53,181 bases of DNA from Acidithiobacillus sp. (lineage in GTDB: Bacteria > Pseudomonadota > Gammaproteobacteria > Acidithiobacillales > Acidithiobacillaceae). A program made the translations under genes and the position numbers. The stretch covers positions 1 through 53,181 of the forward strand of contig DAHXMJ010000050.1 of the NCBI GenBank assembly GCA_027365525.1, read 5' to 3'. The notes under the pieces were generated by a model. The model worked only from the letters and a program-made list of their open reading frames with translations. It did no database searches and was not told the origin of the DNA. How positions within the stretch are numbered: the stretch's first letter is position 1; each line of letters begins with the position of its first letter. Shown here one piece after another: positions 17,393-25,656 of the stretch.

Positions 17393-18019
17393 ATGTGCCT
17401 ACAGACAGAATCCCGCCCCTTGCAGGACCATGAAACCGCCCTTGATCCGGGTTTCGCGGATCTCCCCGTTTTCGTACTTTCGGACGGCCACAGGCTGGCT
17501 GCCTCCCCTCAGGAACTGGCCAAACTGGACGCCAGTCTTGAAGGATCTGCAGTACTTGGCAACCCGCTCCCGGCGGCAGAATGGATGGCCTTTCTGGAAT
17601 GGCGGCAACGGATTGCCCCTCTCCTCGAAAGACTGACAGTGCCTACTTTGCCAGTCTATTCGGAAATCTCGGGAAAACGGGAGGATATGGCTTTTTTCCG
17701 GCAGGAAACCATCCGGCGCTTCGGACAGTCACTGGAATCTCTGGCCAGCGACCGTTATGGGGCCTACCTGCAGATGGAAAAAATGGCCAAGCTCCATGAA
17801 CTCTCGGCGGTACTGGCCAAAAACCGCTTCTACTTTGGACAGTTCACCCTAGTTGATATCCTGCTGGTTGCCGATCTCCATCTGCTACGATTCTTGGATG
17901 GGATCACGATGCCCATAAACCTGCAATACTATTTCCAGCGCATTGCCGAATACTGCCAGGTTTCCTTGGAGGAAGGCATGCAGCCAGGAACAAATTACGG
18001 AGAAACAGATGACCTATGA
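17393..18019 (+). CDS. Glutaredoxin-2/GST-fold protein, frame-disrupted at the N-terminus
   Basis: 208 residues are in frame from ATG 17393. They contain the end of a thioredoxin-like domain (DLPVFVLSDGHRLAAS) and a complete all-helical C-terminal domain. The last part (VDILLVADLHLLRFLDG) matches the E. coli Grx2 end (DDIQLFPLLRNLTLVAG) in pattern. From this ATG the first strand and active-site helix would be absent, yet both are encoded just upstream in another frame (17317-17392). Either the gene is a recent pseudogene, uses frameshifting, or the sequence has an error. Even when restored, the CPYC site reads SPEG, so thiol-disulfide activity is doubtful. Its stop overlaps the next start by 11 nt. 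Confidence 0.65.
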   Translation: MCLQTESRPLQDHETALDPGFADLPVFVLSDGHRLAASPQELAKLDASLEGSAVLGNPLPAAEWMAFLEWRQRIAPLLERLTVPTLPVYSEISGKREDMAFFRQETIRRFGQSLESLASDRYGAYLQMEKMAKLHELSAVLAKNRFYFGQFTLVDILLVADLHLLRFLDGITMPINLQYYFQRIAEYCQVSLEEGMQPGTNYGETDDL

Positions 18020-18347
18020 ACAACTGATTGGATTTCTTGAAACCCGCATCGGCTACACCCTTACCCAGGGGAAAGAAATATCGGGGGCCATAGACCAGGC
18101 CCTTGCCAAAGAATTTCCGGATCCCCTGGCAGCGGAAATCCTTCTTGCCCTATACCGGGGAAACCAGTGCCAGAGTCCGTCCGACGGGGTGGACCGGGCC
18201 AGGAGTTTTGAGGGGCTTGCCCAGCTGCGCCTCCGCAGTCAGGCCGATGATGCGGATCCGCAGCTTTTCCGGAGGGTACTCAAACTTTCCCAAGAGCTGG
18301 ATAACGCCTTCGACCAAGAAAGCATTCGCCAGCGATCCAGTCAGTAG
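18009..18347 (+). CDS. Small protein of unknown function
   Basis: 112 residues starting MTYEQLIGFLETRIGY at ATG 18009, with GGAG six bases upstream and an 11-nt overlap with the preceding gene. I do not recognise the family. The sequence is soluble-looking, alpha-helical by pattern, without signal peptide, membrane segment or cysteine pair. It has a single cysteine near residue 56 and is polar and charged at the C-terminus. It is the last gene of this plus-strand run and converges with the dynamin-like gene 41 bp away. Confidence 0.7.
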   Translation: MTYEQLIGFLETRIGYTLTQGKEISGAIDQALAKEFPDPLAAEILLALYRGNQCQSPSDGVDRARSFEGLAQLRLRSQADDADPQLFRRVLKLSQELDNAFDQESIRQRSSQ

Positions 18348-18388
18348 ACAGAAACTGCCAAGCCGGCCCGGGGATGTCCTGAAAACGC

Positions 18389-20392
18389 TCAGGAAAGCGG
18401 GAGAGTGCCACTGACAGGCTGGGGAAAACCCAAAGTTTCCCACATCCCGCCATCCCAGCCGAAATCCTGGGCAAGGCTTTCCTGTAACGAGTGCAGTTCA
18501 TCCATCTGGGACAGAAGACGGTCTTCCTGCCCGTACAGGACATGTAGACGATGCTGGATATTCTCTGACGAGCGGACGATTGATTCCAGTGCTGCCAGTT
18601 TTTCTTCCGTCTGGACATGATAGCGGTCCAGATGGCGGTTCATCGTTTCCATACTTTCTTCCACCCAGTCCTCCAGTTCCCGCCTAGTCTCCAGCATGAA
18701 CCGTTTTACCTGCTCTGCCAGATCCAGAAAAGCTCTCCGGACCAGAATGCCCTGCGGATAGGCTGCAAGTTCCAGACGCTTGCCAAAACGTTCATAACGG
18801 TCTGAGAGTTCCAGAAGCTCTGCCCGCCTTGGTAGCAGAGCATAGGGCAGAGTATCCAGCTTTGGAAGACTATAGTGCTCTTCCAAGACGTGATAGTGCC
18901 CAATCATCCGTGCAGAAAGCCTGTTAGCCCGCTCCAGGGCAACATCAAAACCGGCGAGCGTATCTGCAAAAAACTGGGAAAACCTCACATATATTCCGAC
19001 TGTTGTCCATGCTGCTAAAAGTTCTGCCCTGGATTTCTGGATAATTTCTTCCAGAACATCCAGAGCCAGGCTTTCCAGCAGCCATCCCCCGGCATCGTCC
19101 CGGATTTTTTTCTGGGCCTCCGCAAAACGGAGCCGGTCGCCCGTGAGACTGGCCAAAATTCTTTTCTGACGCTCAAGCAGCTGTGGCAGCTGTTCACCGG
19201 TCTGTGCTTCAAGCCTGTGCATGCTTTCCAGCTCACCGTGCACCGCCTGGATTTGTTCTTCCAGTAAAGTCTTCTGATCCAGAAAAATCCGCTTCAGGAG
19301 GCGGCCAGCGCTATCACGGATAGCTTCCCGTTTTCCTGGCAGGAGAATTTCGGCAATGGCAGTCTCCAGTGCCGGTATCCGGCTCGAGGCCACAAGATGG
19401 CCATCGCCGCGCAGGCGGCCGGCCAGCCCCCTGCGCGCCGAAACAGCCATTACCTGCTCTTTCCGGAGAGAAAGCCGCTCGGCTGTTGCTGCGCACTGCC
19501 GCTCGATGGCCTGTTCCATCTGTTCTGGGTCCTCGGAATCGTCCCAGAGGGCATCGATCTTGTTGAGAACCACGAGCTGGTTTAGCCTGGAATTTCTTCC
19601 AAGAGCCTGTTCCCAGACCTGAAGATCGCTCTGGGTGACCCCTGTATCGGCCCCCAGAACAAAAATCAGGGCATCCGCCTCCCGGCCAGCCTCCAGTCCC
19701 AGATCGGCCTCGCAGCCTAGTGCATTCAGGCCCGGGGTATCCAGAATGACGAGTCCAGCATCCAGAACGGGATGGTTCATTTGCAAAAGGGCATAGCGCC
19801 AACGCGAAATCCGCACTTTCCCGTCGCCGCAGGATGGACAGCGGCTGATTTCCAGCCGGCTGCCGTCGAGGGGGGGGCAGAGTCCATACTGTCGCGCTTC
19901 CTGCAGGGGGACACAGATGGTGTCCGTCAGATGCTGGAGAATCTCCTCGGCTGTACCTCCCGGATCCTGCCACTGCAGGGGAAACCGTTTCCAGATTTCT
20001 GGCGATTTCCGCAGCTGTGCCATGTCTCCCCGCAAATTTCGGGTCTGCACAGGGAGCAGTTCCATAAGGGCTGGGCCACCACCTGCTGTCCGGATCTCCA
20101 CAGGGGACATCGTCGTCTGGCCAGGACCAGATGGAAGAAACTTTTTCCCCTGATCGTGGAAAAATAGTGCGTTGATCAGTTCGGACTTGCCACGGGAAAA
20201 CTCGCCATAAAAAGACAACCGGAGCTGGTCACCCAGGATTTCCCGGGCCAGGGTCTCCAGGCGGAGAAGCATTCCGCCTGGCAACAGATCCAGGTATCTG
20301 GAAAATTCGGCTGCCTGCCCGACCACCTGGACAATGTGACGACGCCAAGAGTCATATTCCTGCAGCTTTCTGATAAGAATGGAAGTTTCCAA
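18389..20392 (-). CDS. Dynamin-family large GTPase
   Basis: 667 residues. GTPase motifs in order: P-loop GEFSRGKS (63-70), G2 threonines in GQTTMSPVEI (91-100), G3 DTPG (218-221) and G4 NKID (277-280). Between G2 and G3 is an unusual segment with cysteines at 160, 172, 185 and 188, including RCPSCGDGK, which looks like a zinc knuckle. The rest is long helical, coiled-coil-like stalk. Bacterial dynamins of this type act at the membrane in remodelling or repair, but the job of this one is unknown. Start TTG 20392 has AGGA seven bases upstream. It lies downstream of lptG with an 89-bp gap. Confidence 0.85.
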   Translation of the reverse strand: METSILIRKLQEYDSWRRHIVQVVGQAAEFSRYLDLLPGGMLLRLETLAREILGDQLRLSFYGEFSRGKSELINALFFHDQGKKFLPSGPGQTTMSPVEIRTAGGGPALMELLPVQTRNLRGDMAQLRKSPEIWKRFPLQWQDPGGTAEEILQHLTDTICVPLQEARQYGLCPPLDGSRLEISRCPSCGDGKVRISRWRYALLQMNHPVLDAGLVILDTPGLNALGCEADLGLEAGREADALIFVLGADTGVTQSDLQVWEQALGRNSRLNQLVVLNKIDALWDDSEDPEQMEQAIERQCAATAERLSLRKEQVMAVSARRGLAGRLRGDGHLVASSRIPALETAIAEILLPGKREAIRDSAGRLLKRIFLDQKTLLEEQIQAVHGELESMHRLEAQTGEQLPQLLERQKRILASLTGDRLRFAEAQKKIRDDAGGWLLESLALDVLEEIIQKSRAELLAAWTTVGIYVRFSQFFADTLAGFDVALERANRLSARMIGHYHVLEEHYSLPKLDTLPYALLPRRAELLELSDRYERFGKRLELAAYPQGILVRRAFLDLAEQVKRFMLETRRELEDWVEESMETMNRHLDRYHVQTEEKLAALESIVRSSENIQHRLHVLYGQEDRLLSQMDELHSLQESLAQDFGWDGGMWETLGFPQPVSGTLPLS

Positions 20393-20481
20393 TTTTGGAT
20401 CCTAGAAGTGGGGACCACTGGCGTACCCCAGGAGCGCCGATAATACCGCTTCTGGTCTTCCCCCGTCCTGCCGACAGGGGC

Positions 20482-21561
20482 TCAATGGTGGTAGCGTTGC
20501 AGCATCCATGCGAAAAAAGCAAACAGCCCCAAAGGGAACAGGGTTGCAGCAGCCGGAGGAATTCCTCCCGATATGCTGATAAATCCAGACATCTGTGTCA
20601 AAAAATGGAAAATCAGGCCCAAGGCCAGCCCCAAAAGAACCCATCCAAACAGCCCTCCTCCTCTTGGATTCCTGACCACCAGGGGGACCACCAGCCAGAT
20701 CATGACAATCCCCACCCAAGGATAGGTAATCCGCTGCCAGAAAGCCAAGGCAAAACGGTTCATGGCCAGAATACCCCCATGGAGGTTCTGGTAGCTATTC
20801 CACAGTGTCTGCAGGGTCATGACGCGGGTATGGGAGGAAAAGCTGCGTAGGGTATCCGGAAGCAGGCTGATGGACCACGGTTCTGTGGACCTGGAGGATT
20901 GTGTAAGGCTCTGGGTTCCAAAGCGGTAACGGGTCACACCGTCCAGCCACCAGCGCCCTTCCTGGTAATCGGCCGACTTTGCGACAGTAATTGAAAATAT
21001 TCCGGCCATACCTTCTTCGGCCCTGATGATGCGCAGGTTCCGCAGATGTTTCCCTTGGTCCCCTACGGACAGGATCTGGATCAGCTGATGGTTTTGCCGA
21101 AGCCAGAGACCCTGCCCTCCCCCCAGTTCCCGGAAACCGGGGGATGAGGTACCGGCATTCGCCCAAAGGGCCTCGGCCGCAGGAGATGAAAGCGGGATCA
21201 TCCATTCCGACAGTGCAAACATCCAGCAGGTGCCCAGAATGCCCACGAAGAACAGCGGCCGCTCCAGCCTCCAAAGAGACCATCCGGACATCCGCAGCGC
21301 TGTAATCTCCGAATGGCTGTTCAGGATGCTCAGCCAGGCCAAGGCTCCTATCAGTAGCGCCAGTGGGGTTACCACATAGGCCGTCTCCGGCATCTGGAGA
21401 AAAACATAGGTGAATAAAGTACCGCCACTCCAGTGGCTATTGGCTGGGCCACCAGCCTTGGCAATCAGCTGCGAAATGAAAACAATGCCAAGCAGGATGA
21501 ACAGGGTCAGCCCGCTATAAAACAGCATCCCGCGGAATACCAGACGGTCGGCCTGCCTCAT
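20482..21561 (-). CDS. lptG: LPS export permease LptG
   Basis: 359 residues of the YjgP/YjgQ fold: three N-terminal membrane helices (the first about 12-34), a periplasmic beta-jellyroll domain in the middle, and three C-terminal helices ending near the C-terminus. LptF and LptG form the membrane part of the LptB2FGC ABC transporter that extracts lipopolysaccharide from the inner membrane. The start ATG 21561 shares four bases with the lptF stop (ATGA); the frame is open upstream but runs into lptF. Order lptF-lptG is conserved. Confidence 0.93.
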   Translation of the reverse strand: MRQADRLVFRGMLFYSGLTLFILLGIVFISQLIAKAGGPANSHWSGGTLFTYVFLQMPETAYVVTPLALLIGALAWLSILNSHSEITALRMSGWSLWRLERPLFFVGILGTCWMFALSEWMIPLSSPAAEALWANAGTSSPGFRELGGGQGLWLRQNHQLIQILSVGDQGKHLRNLRIIRAEEGMAGIFSITVAKSADYQEGRWWLDGVTRYRFGTQSLTQSSRSTEPWSISLLPDTLRSFSSHTRVMTLQTLWNSYQNLHGGILAMNRFALAFWQRITYPWVGIVMIWLVVPLVVRNPRGGGLFGWVLLGLALGLIFHFLTQMSGFISISGGIPPAAATLFPLGLFAFFAWMLQRYHH

Positions 21562-22706
21562 AGGCTCAGGCTCCCAAGCCAGGCAGGAAAAACGGGCCAG
21601 TCCCTGTTCCGGCGGATAAATGCATAGGAAGCGATCACCAGAAGAACCAGAAGCACCCAAAAGAGCCCTGGAAACCCGCCGATTCTACCAGCAGTCAGTC
21701 CGGACCGGAGAAACACCAGGAGGTTGTTGCTTCCCAGAAGCAGCAGGATTCCCACCAGAAGTCCGGCCGCACGCCCAGACCGGCGTGGACTCGCATAGGC
21801 CAGGGGAATGGCAAGCAGTGCAATCACCGGGATAAGAAGGGGCCAGAAAAGACGCCACTCCAGCTCCGCCAGCGCGTAGCGGAAATGCCCGGGAACATGC
21901 AGCTGTCCCCACACTTCAGGCAGTGAGGCGCTGCTCCAGTGGAACTGCCCCTGACGGGCTCCAGCCCCTGACGGGGCCGCCAGCTCTACCCGGTAGTGGG
22001 CAAAACGCCATATTTTGAAACCGGCCTCTCCGGGAGTTCCCATATAGCGGCGGCCATCAATCAGGATCAGGGAAACGCCGCCACCATGCCCAATCTGGAT
22101 TTCCCCATAGGAGGCCGTAGCAATATCCGGTTTCCCCCGACCTGCCAGATCAAGAAAAATCTCCCGGTACCGGTTGCTTCCAGAAGCTGCCTGCCCCACA
22201 TAGACCACGCGTCCATCCGGCAGATTGGCAAAACTGCCAGGCTGGATGAGTGCCTGGGTGGCAGCACTGGCGAGACGGATACTTTCGTCCTGCAGATGCT
22301 TTCGTGCGGCAGGTGCCCAATACAGGGACAGCAATACTTCCAGCAGCAGTACTGCCAGAACGAATCCTGCCAGAGCGCCTACCAGGTCTCCCAAGCCAAG
22401 GCCGGCACTGCGGATGGCCACCATTTCGTTATGCCGGTACAGATTGGAGAAAACCAGATATACCGCAAAGAACATGGCCAGCGGGACCACTGTTACCATA
22501 AGGGCGGGGATACCCAGAGCAAGCAGCTGGAGTACGACAGAAAGTGGGAGGTTTCCTGAGGCCACCTGCTGGAGAAGCTGGCTTAGCTGCCCGACAGACA
22601 GGAGGACCAGAACCACCAGGCACGCAGCGGCAAAGTAGATGGCTACATTCCGCACGACCTGTCCCTGGATTTTGCCCCAAGTGAAAACGGCACTCAGCAG
22701 CCCCAA
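21558..22706 (-). CDS. lptF: LPS export permease LptF
   Basis: About 382 residues. Three N-terminal membrane helices, a periplasmic domain (about 145-270) and three C-terminal helices match LptG and the YjgP family. I start at TTG 22706 because GGAGG lies nine bases upstream. A GTG at 22715 is in frame but abuts the same GGAGG and could not use it. It is divergent from pepA across about 110 bp, a conserved proteobacterial arrangement (lptFG next to pepA-holC-valS). Confidence 0.92.
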   Translation of the reverse strand: MGLLSAVFTWGKIQGQVVRNVAIYFAAACLVVLVLLSVGQLSQLLQQVASGNLPLSVVLQLLALGIPALMVTVVPLAMFFAVYLVFSNLYRHNEMVAIRSAGLGLGDLVGALAGFVLAVLLLEVLLSLYWAPAARKHLQDESIRLASAATQALIQPGSFANLPDGRVVYVGQAASGSNRYREIFLDLAGRGKPDIATASYGEIQIGHGGGVSLILIDGRRYMGTPGEAGFKIWRFAHYRVELAAPSGAGARQGQFHWSSASLPEVWGQLHVPGHFRYALAELEWRLFWPLLIPVIALLAIPLAYASPRRSGRAAGLLVGILLLLGSNNLLVFLRSGLTAGRIGGFPGLFWVLLVLLVIASYAFIRRNRDWPVFPAWLGSLSL

Positions 22707-22819
22707 TGGGTACACCCTCCTCTCAGGCTTGATTCCCTTTGCCCCGGCAGCTTATGGTTGCGCATAGGTTCTGTTTCAGCTGGAATCCGGGTTCTGTCCC
22801 CAACATAAGGAGAGACGCT

Positions 22820-24319
22820 GTGGAAGTAATGGTTCAGAAGAACGATCCTCTTGCCAGTGAAGAAAACTGTCTGGTCCTTGGCTGCTACCAGGAAGGCCAG
22901 CTGGACGGAAGTGCCGCAAGAATCGATGCCATTAGTGGTGGGGCCATCAGCCATTTCCTGTCCTTGGGTGATTTTAGCGGCGACTGCGGGCAATGTCAGC
23001 TCATCTACGGAATCCCCGGCATTCCTGCGAAGCGCGTTCTGCTTGTCGGTCTGGGGCGAAAAGGCAAAGTCCGGGACATTCATTTCCAGAAAGCTGCAGA
23101 GGCTCTGGGCAGATCTCTCTCCCAGGCACAGATTTCCGAGGCCAGCATTCTTCTTCTTGAATGCCCTGTAGCCCACCGCCTGCTGCCGGATCTGGCCAGC
23201 ATTCTCGTACGTGCGATTGGTGAGACCCAGTACCATTTCGACCATCACAAACGTCCTGCAGAAAAGCCCCTCAGGTCCCTGGAAAAAATCCGTCTGGCAG
23301 TTCCCGAAACCGCAGAAATAGCGATGCTGGAGGAAACGGCCAGGGCAGCCGAATCCGCCTTGGCCATTGGCCGTGCGGTCAAATGGGCACGGGATCTTGC
23401 CAATGAACCCGGGAATGTCTGCACACCTTCCTGGCTGGCAGCGCAGGCTATCTCCATGGCGAACCGTCTTGGCCTTGATAGCCATGTCCTTGGACCAGCC
23501 GAAATGGAGGAGCTTGGTATGCACCTGCTCCTTGGGGTTGCCCAGGGATCCCTCCAGGAACCCCGCCTGATTGTTCTGGAATACCGCGGAGGAAAACCCG
23601 ACCAGGCCCCCGTAGTTCTGGTAGGCAAGGGACTGACCTTTGATGCGGGCGGCATTTCCCTGAAGCCCGCCGACAAAATGGACGAAATGAAATATGACAT
23701 GTGTGGCGGAGCTTCTGCCCTTGCCGCCATTCAGGCAGCTGCCGAACTGCAGCTACCGCTCAATGTGGTTGCTATTGTCCCGTCTTCGGAGAACCTGCCC
23801 GGGGGTAGCGCCACAAAACCCGGCGACATCCACAAGGGCATGTCGGGAATCAGCGTCGAAATTCTCAACACAGACGCGGAAGGACGCCTGATTCTTGCGG
23901 ACGCGCTCACCTACGCCAAACGCTTCCAGCCCGATGTGGTCGTAGACATCGCCACGCTTACTGGTGCGTGTGTGATTGCCCTTGGCCACGAGACGGCTGC
24001 CGTACTGGGCAACCATGAAGGTCTGGTGGCCGATCTCCTGAAAGCGGGACGGAAAAGCCTAGACCGGGCGTGGGAACTGCCACTTTTTGAAGAATACCAG
24101 GAGCAGCTCAAAAGCCCTTTTGCCGACCTGAGCAATGTTGGGGGGCGTCCGGCGGGCACCATCACCGCAGCCTGCTTTCTTTCGCGGTTTACTGAGGATT
24201 ACCGGTGGGCCCATCTCGACATTGCTGGAGTCGCCTGGAAGAGTGGAACGCCCAAGGGGGCCACAGGCCGTCCGGTTCCATTACTGGTAGAATATCTTCT
24301 GCAGCGTGCGGGACAGTAA
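22820..24319 (+). CDS. pepA: Leucyl aminopeptidase PepA
   Basis: 499 residues from GTG 22820, which has GGAGAG five bases upstream and gives MEVMVQKNDPLASEE, the family's N-terminus; the frame is open earlier without a ribosome site. The M17 signature NTDAEGRLILADAL and the metal/catalytic lysine region VGKGLTFDAGGISLKP are intact. It is a hexameric Mn/Zn exopeptidase. In E. coli PepA is also a DNA-binding protein that represses carAB with PyrH and takes part in Xer recombination. carAB lies 6 kb downstream here, but whether PepA regulates it is not shown by the sequence. Confidence 0.95.
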   Translation: MEVMVQKNDPLASEENCLVLGCYQEGQLDGSAARIDAISGGAISHFLSLGDFSGDCGQCQLIYGIPGIPAKRVLLVGLGRKGKVRDIHFQKAAEALGRSLSQAQISEASILLLECPVAHRLLPDLASILVRAIGETQYHFDHHKRPAEKPLRSLEKIRLAVPETAEIAMLEETARAAESALAIGRAVKWARDLANEPGNVCTPSWLAAQAISMANRLGLDSHVLGPAEMEELGMHLLLGVAQGSLQEPRLIVLEYRGGKPDQAPVVLVGKGLTFDAGGISLKPADKMDEMKYDMCGGASALAAIQAAAELQLPLNVVAIVPSSENLPGGSATKPGDIHKGMSGISVEILNTDAEGRLILADALTYAKRFQPDVVVDIATLTGACVIALGHETAAVLGNHEGLVADLLKAGRKSLDRAWELPLFEEYQEQLKSPFADLSNVGGRPAGTITAACFLSRFTEDYRWAHLDIAGVAWKSGTPKGATGRPVPLLVEYLLQRAGQ

Positions 24320-24334
24320 CCCGAGGGCTTCCCC

Positions 24335-24772
24335 GTGCAAGAACAGCCGACCGCGTCTTTTTACCAGATACGGCAAGCCTTTCTCACCCCGGCGGAAATC
24401 CGCCGGGGAATATGCCGCGTCGTTGCCAAGGCGTGGCGGACACTGGGACAGGTGGACGTATATTGTCCCACTCCAGAAGAGGGGGAAATCCTTGATGACC
24501 TGCTGTGGACCTTCCATGCAGGCGCATTTGTGCCCCATGGACGCGACCCTGCAGAACCGGTTTTCCTCACGCACGTGGAAGAAGAGATCCGTGAAGGAAC
24601 TCCTGTTCTGGTGCTGGCAGGTCCTAGCGGACTTCCCGCTGCGGCAAGCCGCTGTAAACGCATTGTGGATTTCATTCCGGCACGGGAGCAGGAAAGAAAA
24701 GACGCCAGGGAACGCTATCGCCTGCTCAAACAGTCGGGATACATTATGCAGATCTACCACCTGGAAGCCTGA
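24335..24772 (+). CDS. holC: DNA polymerase III chi subunit
   Basis: 145 residues, normal HolC length. Visible family text includes FYQIRQAFL, the VYCPTPEEGEILDDLLWTF helix and FVPHGRD. Chi binds SSB and psi and links the clamp loader to the lagging strand. The GTG start 24335 has CGAGG eight bases upstream. The pepA-holC-X-valS order is a common proteobacterial arrangement and supports the call. Confidence 0.9.
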   Translation: MQEQPTASFYQIRQAFLTPAEIRRGICRVVAKAWRTLGQVDVYCPTPEEGEILDDLLWTFHAGAFVPHGRDPAEPVFLTHVEEEIREGTPVLVLAGPSGLPAAASRCKRIVDFIPAREQERKDARERYRLLKQSGYIMQIYHLEA

Positions 24773-24784
24773 CAGGAGGCGACA

Positions 24785-25633
24785 GTGACCACAGAACGCC
24801 AGGAACCCATTCTTGCAGACACCGACCTTCCGGAGGGAAGTAGTCCACTTCTGCTGACAAAACTGGTTCGCGAAGGGCTGCCTCCCCCGCTCTGGCGGCG
24901 GTACCAGGAAGACGCCAGAGCGGGAGCAGGGGCTTTCTCTGGAGAAGGAACCGCAGTTCTCCATCAGGAGCCGGATGCGTCCCCAGACGGGGCAGACACT
25001 GTTCCACCCCTCCTGTCTAACCGCACTGCGCAGGGAACAGAGGGCCTTCCGGTGCCCATGCACATGTCGGCCGAAGCCGACCCGGGCACAGCGGACGCCC
25101 GAAAACACCTGGAGGACACGGAACTTGCCAAAGCCTTGGAACGGATACGAAAACTGTCCTTCACCTATTCTCCAAAACCAGCTCTGGCCGATGGAATTCC
25201 GGAGCGGGAAAATACGGCAGACCTTGAAAATGGAGAAGCTGATGAGCAAACCCTGCAGGAACCAGTATCACCGGCAGAAATCCAGCCTGTTGCCGAGCCC
25301 GGAGACTCGGCTGTTGGAGAAGAACCGGACCTGAAAGAGGCCCCTGCCTCTCTTGCAGTTTCAGACATGACATTTCTCCGGGAATTTGAAAGCCTGCTTT
25401 TCAACGAAATCGAACGGCGTGTTACAGCCGAACTGGAAGAGACCCTGACCCAGTATCTCCAGAAAGCCTGGAAGGAACAGGTCATTCTGTCCATAACAAG
25501 GACCCTGGCCCTGGAAGGCATCCGCATCCGCGAGTCGCTCCGCCAGGAACTGCGACAGGCACTTCCCGAAATTCTCCAGCGCGTACTGCATGAAGGACTA
25601 AACGAAGCCCCCTCTCAACCCAATGAATATTGA
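24785..25633 (+). CDS. Acidic protein of unknown function between holC and valS
   Basis: 282 residues from GTG 24785, with a perfect AGGAGG five bases upstream. The N-terminus ([12 protein letters not shown]) is short and possibly structured; residues about 40-185 are acidic, proline-rich and probably disordered; the last 90 residues are a run of amphipathic helices ([18 protein letters not shown] and following). No signal peptide or membrane helix. The helical C-terminus and the place next to holC recall DUF2486-type proteins of beta-proteobacteria; that is a weak resemblance from memory. It overlaps nothing and precedes valS by 23 nt. Confidence 0.75.
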   Translation: MTTERQEPILADTDLPEGSSPLLLTKLVREGLPPPLWRRYQEDARAGAGAFSGEGTAVLHQEPDASPDGADTVPPLLSNRTAQGTEGLPVPMHMSAEADPGTADARKHLEDTELAKALERIRKLSFTYSPKPALADGIPERENTADLENGEADEQTLQEPVSPAEIQPVAEPGDSAVGEEPDLKEAPASLAVSDMTFLREFESLLFNEIERRVTAELEETLTQYLQKAWKEQVILSITRTLALEGIRIRESLRQELRQALPEILQRVLHEGLNEAPSQPNEY

Positions 25634-25656
25634 CTGCCTCCGGACAGGATCGCCCG

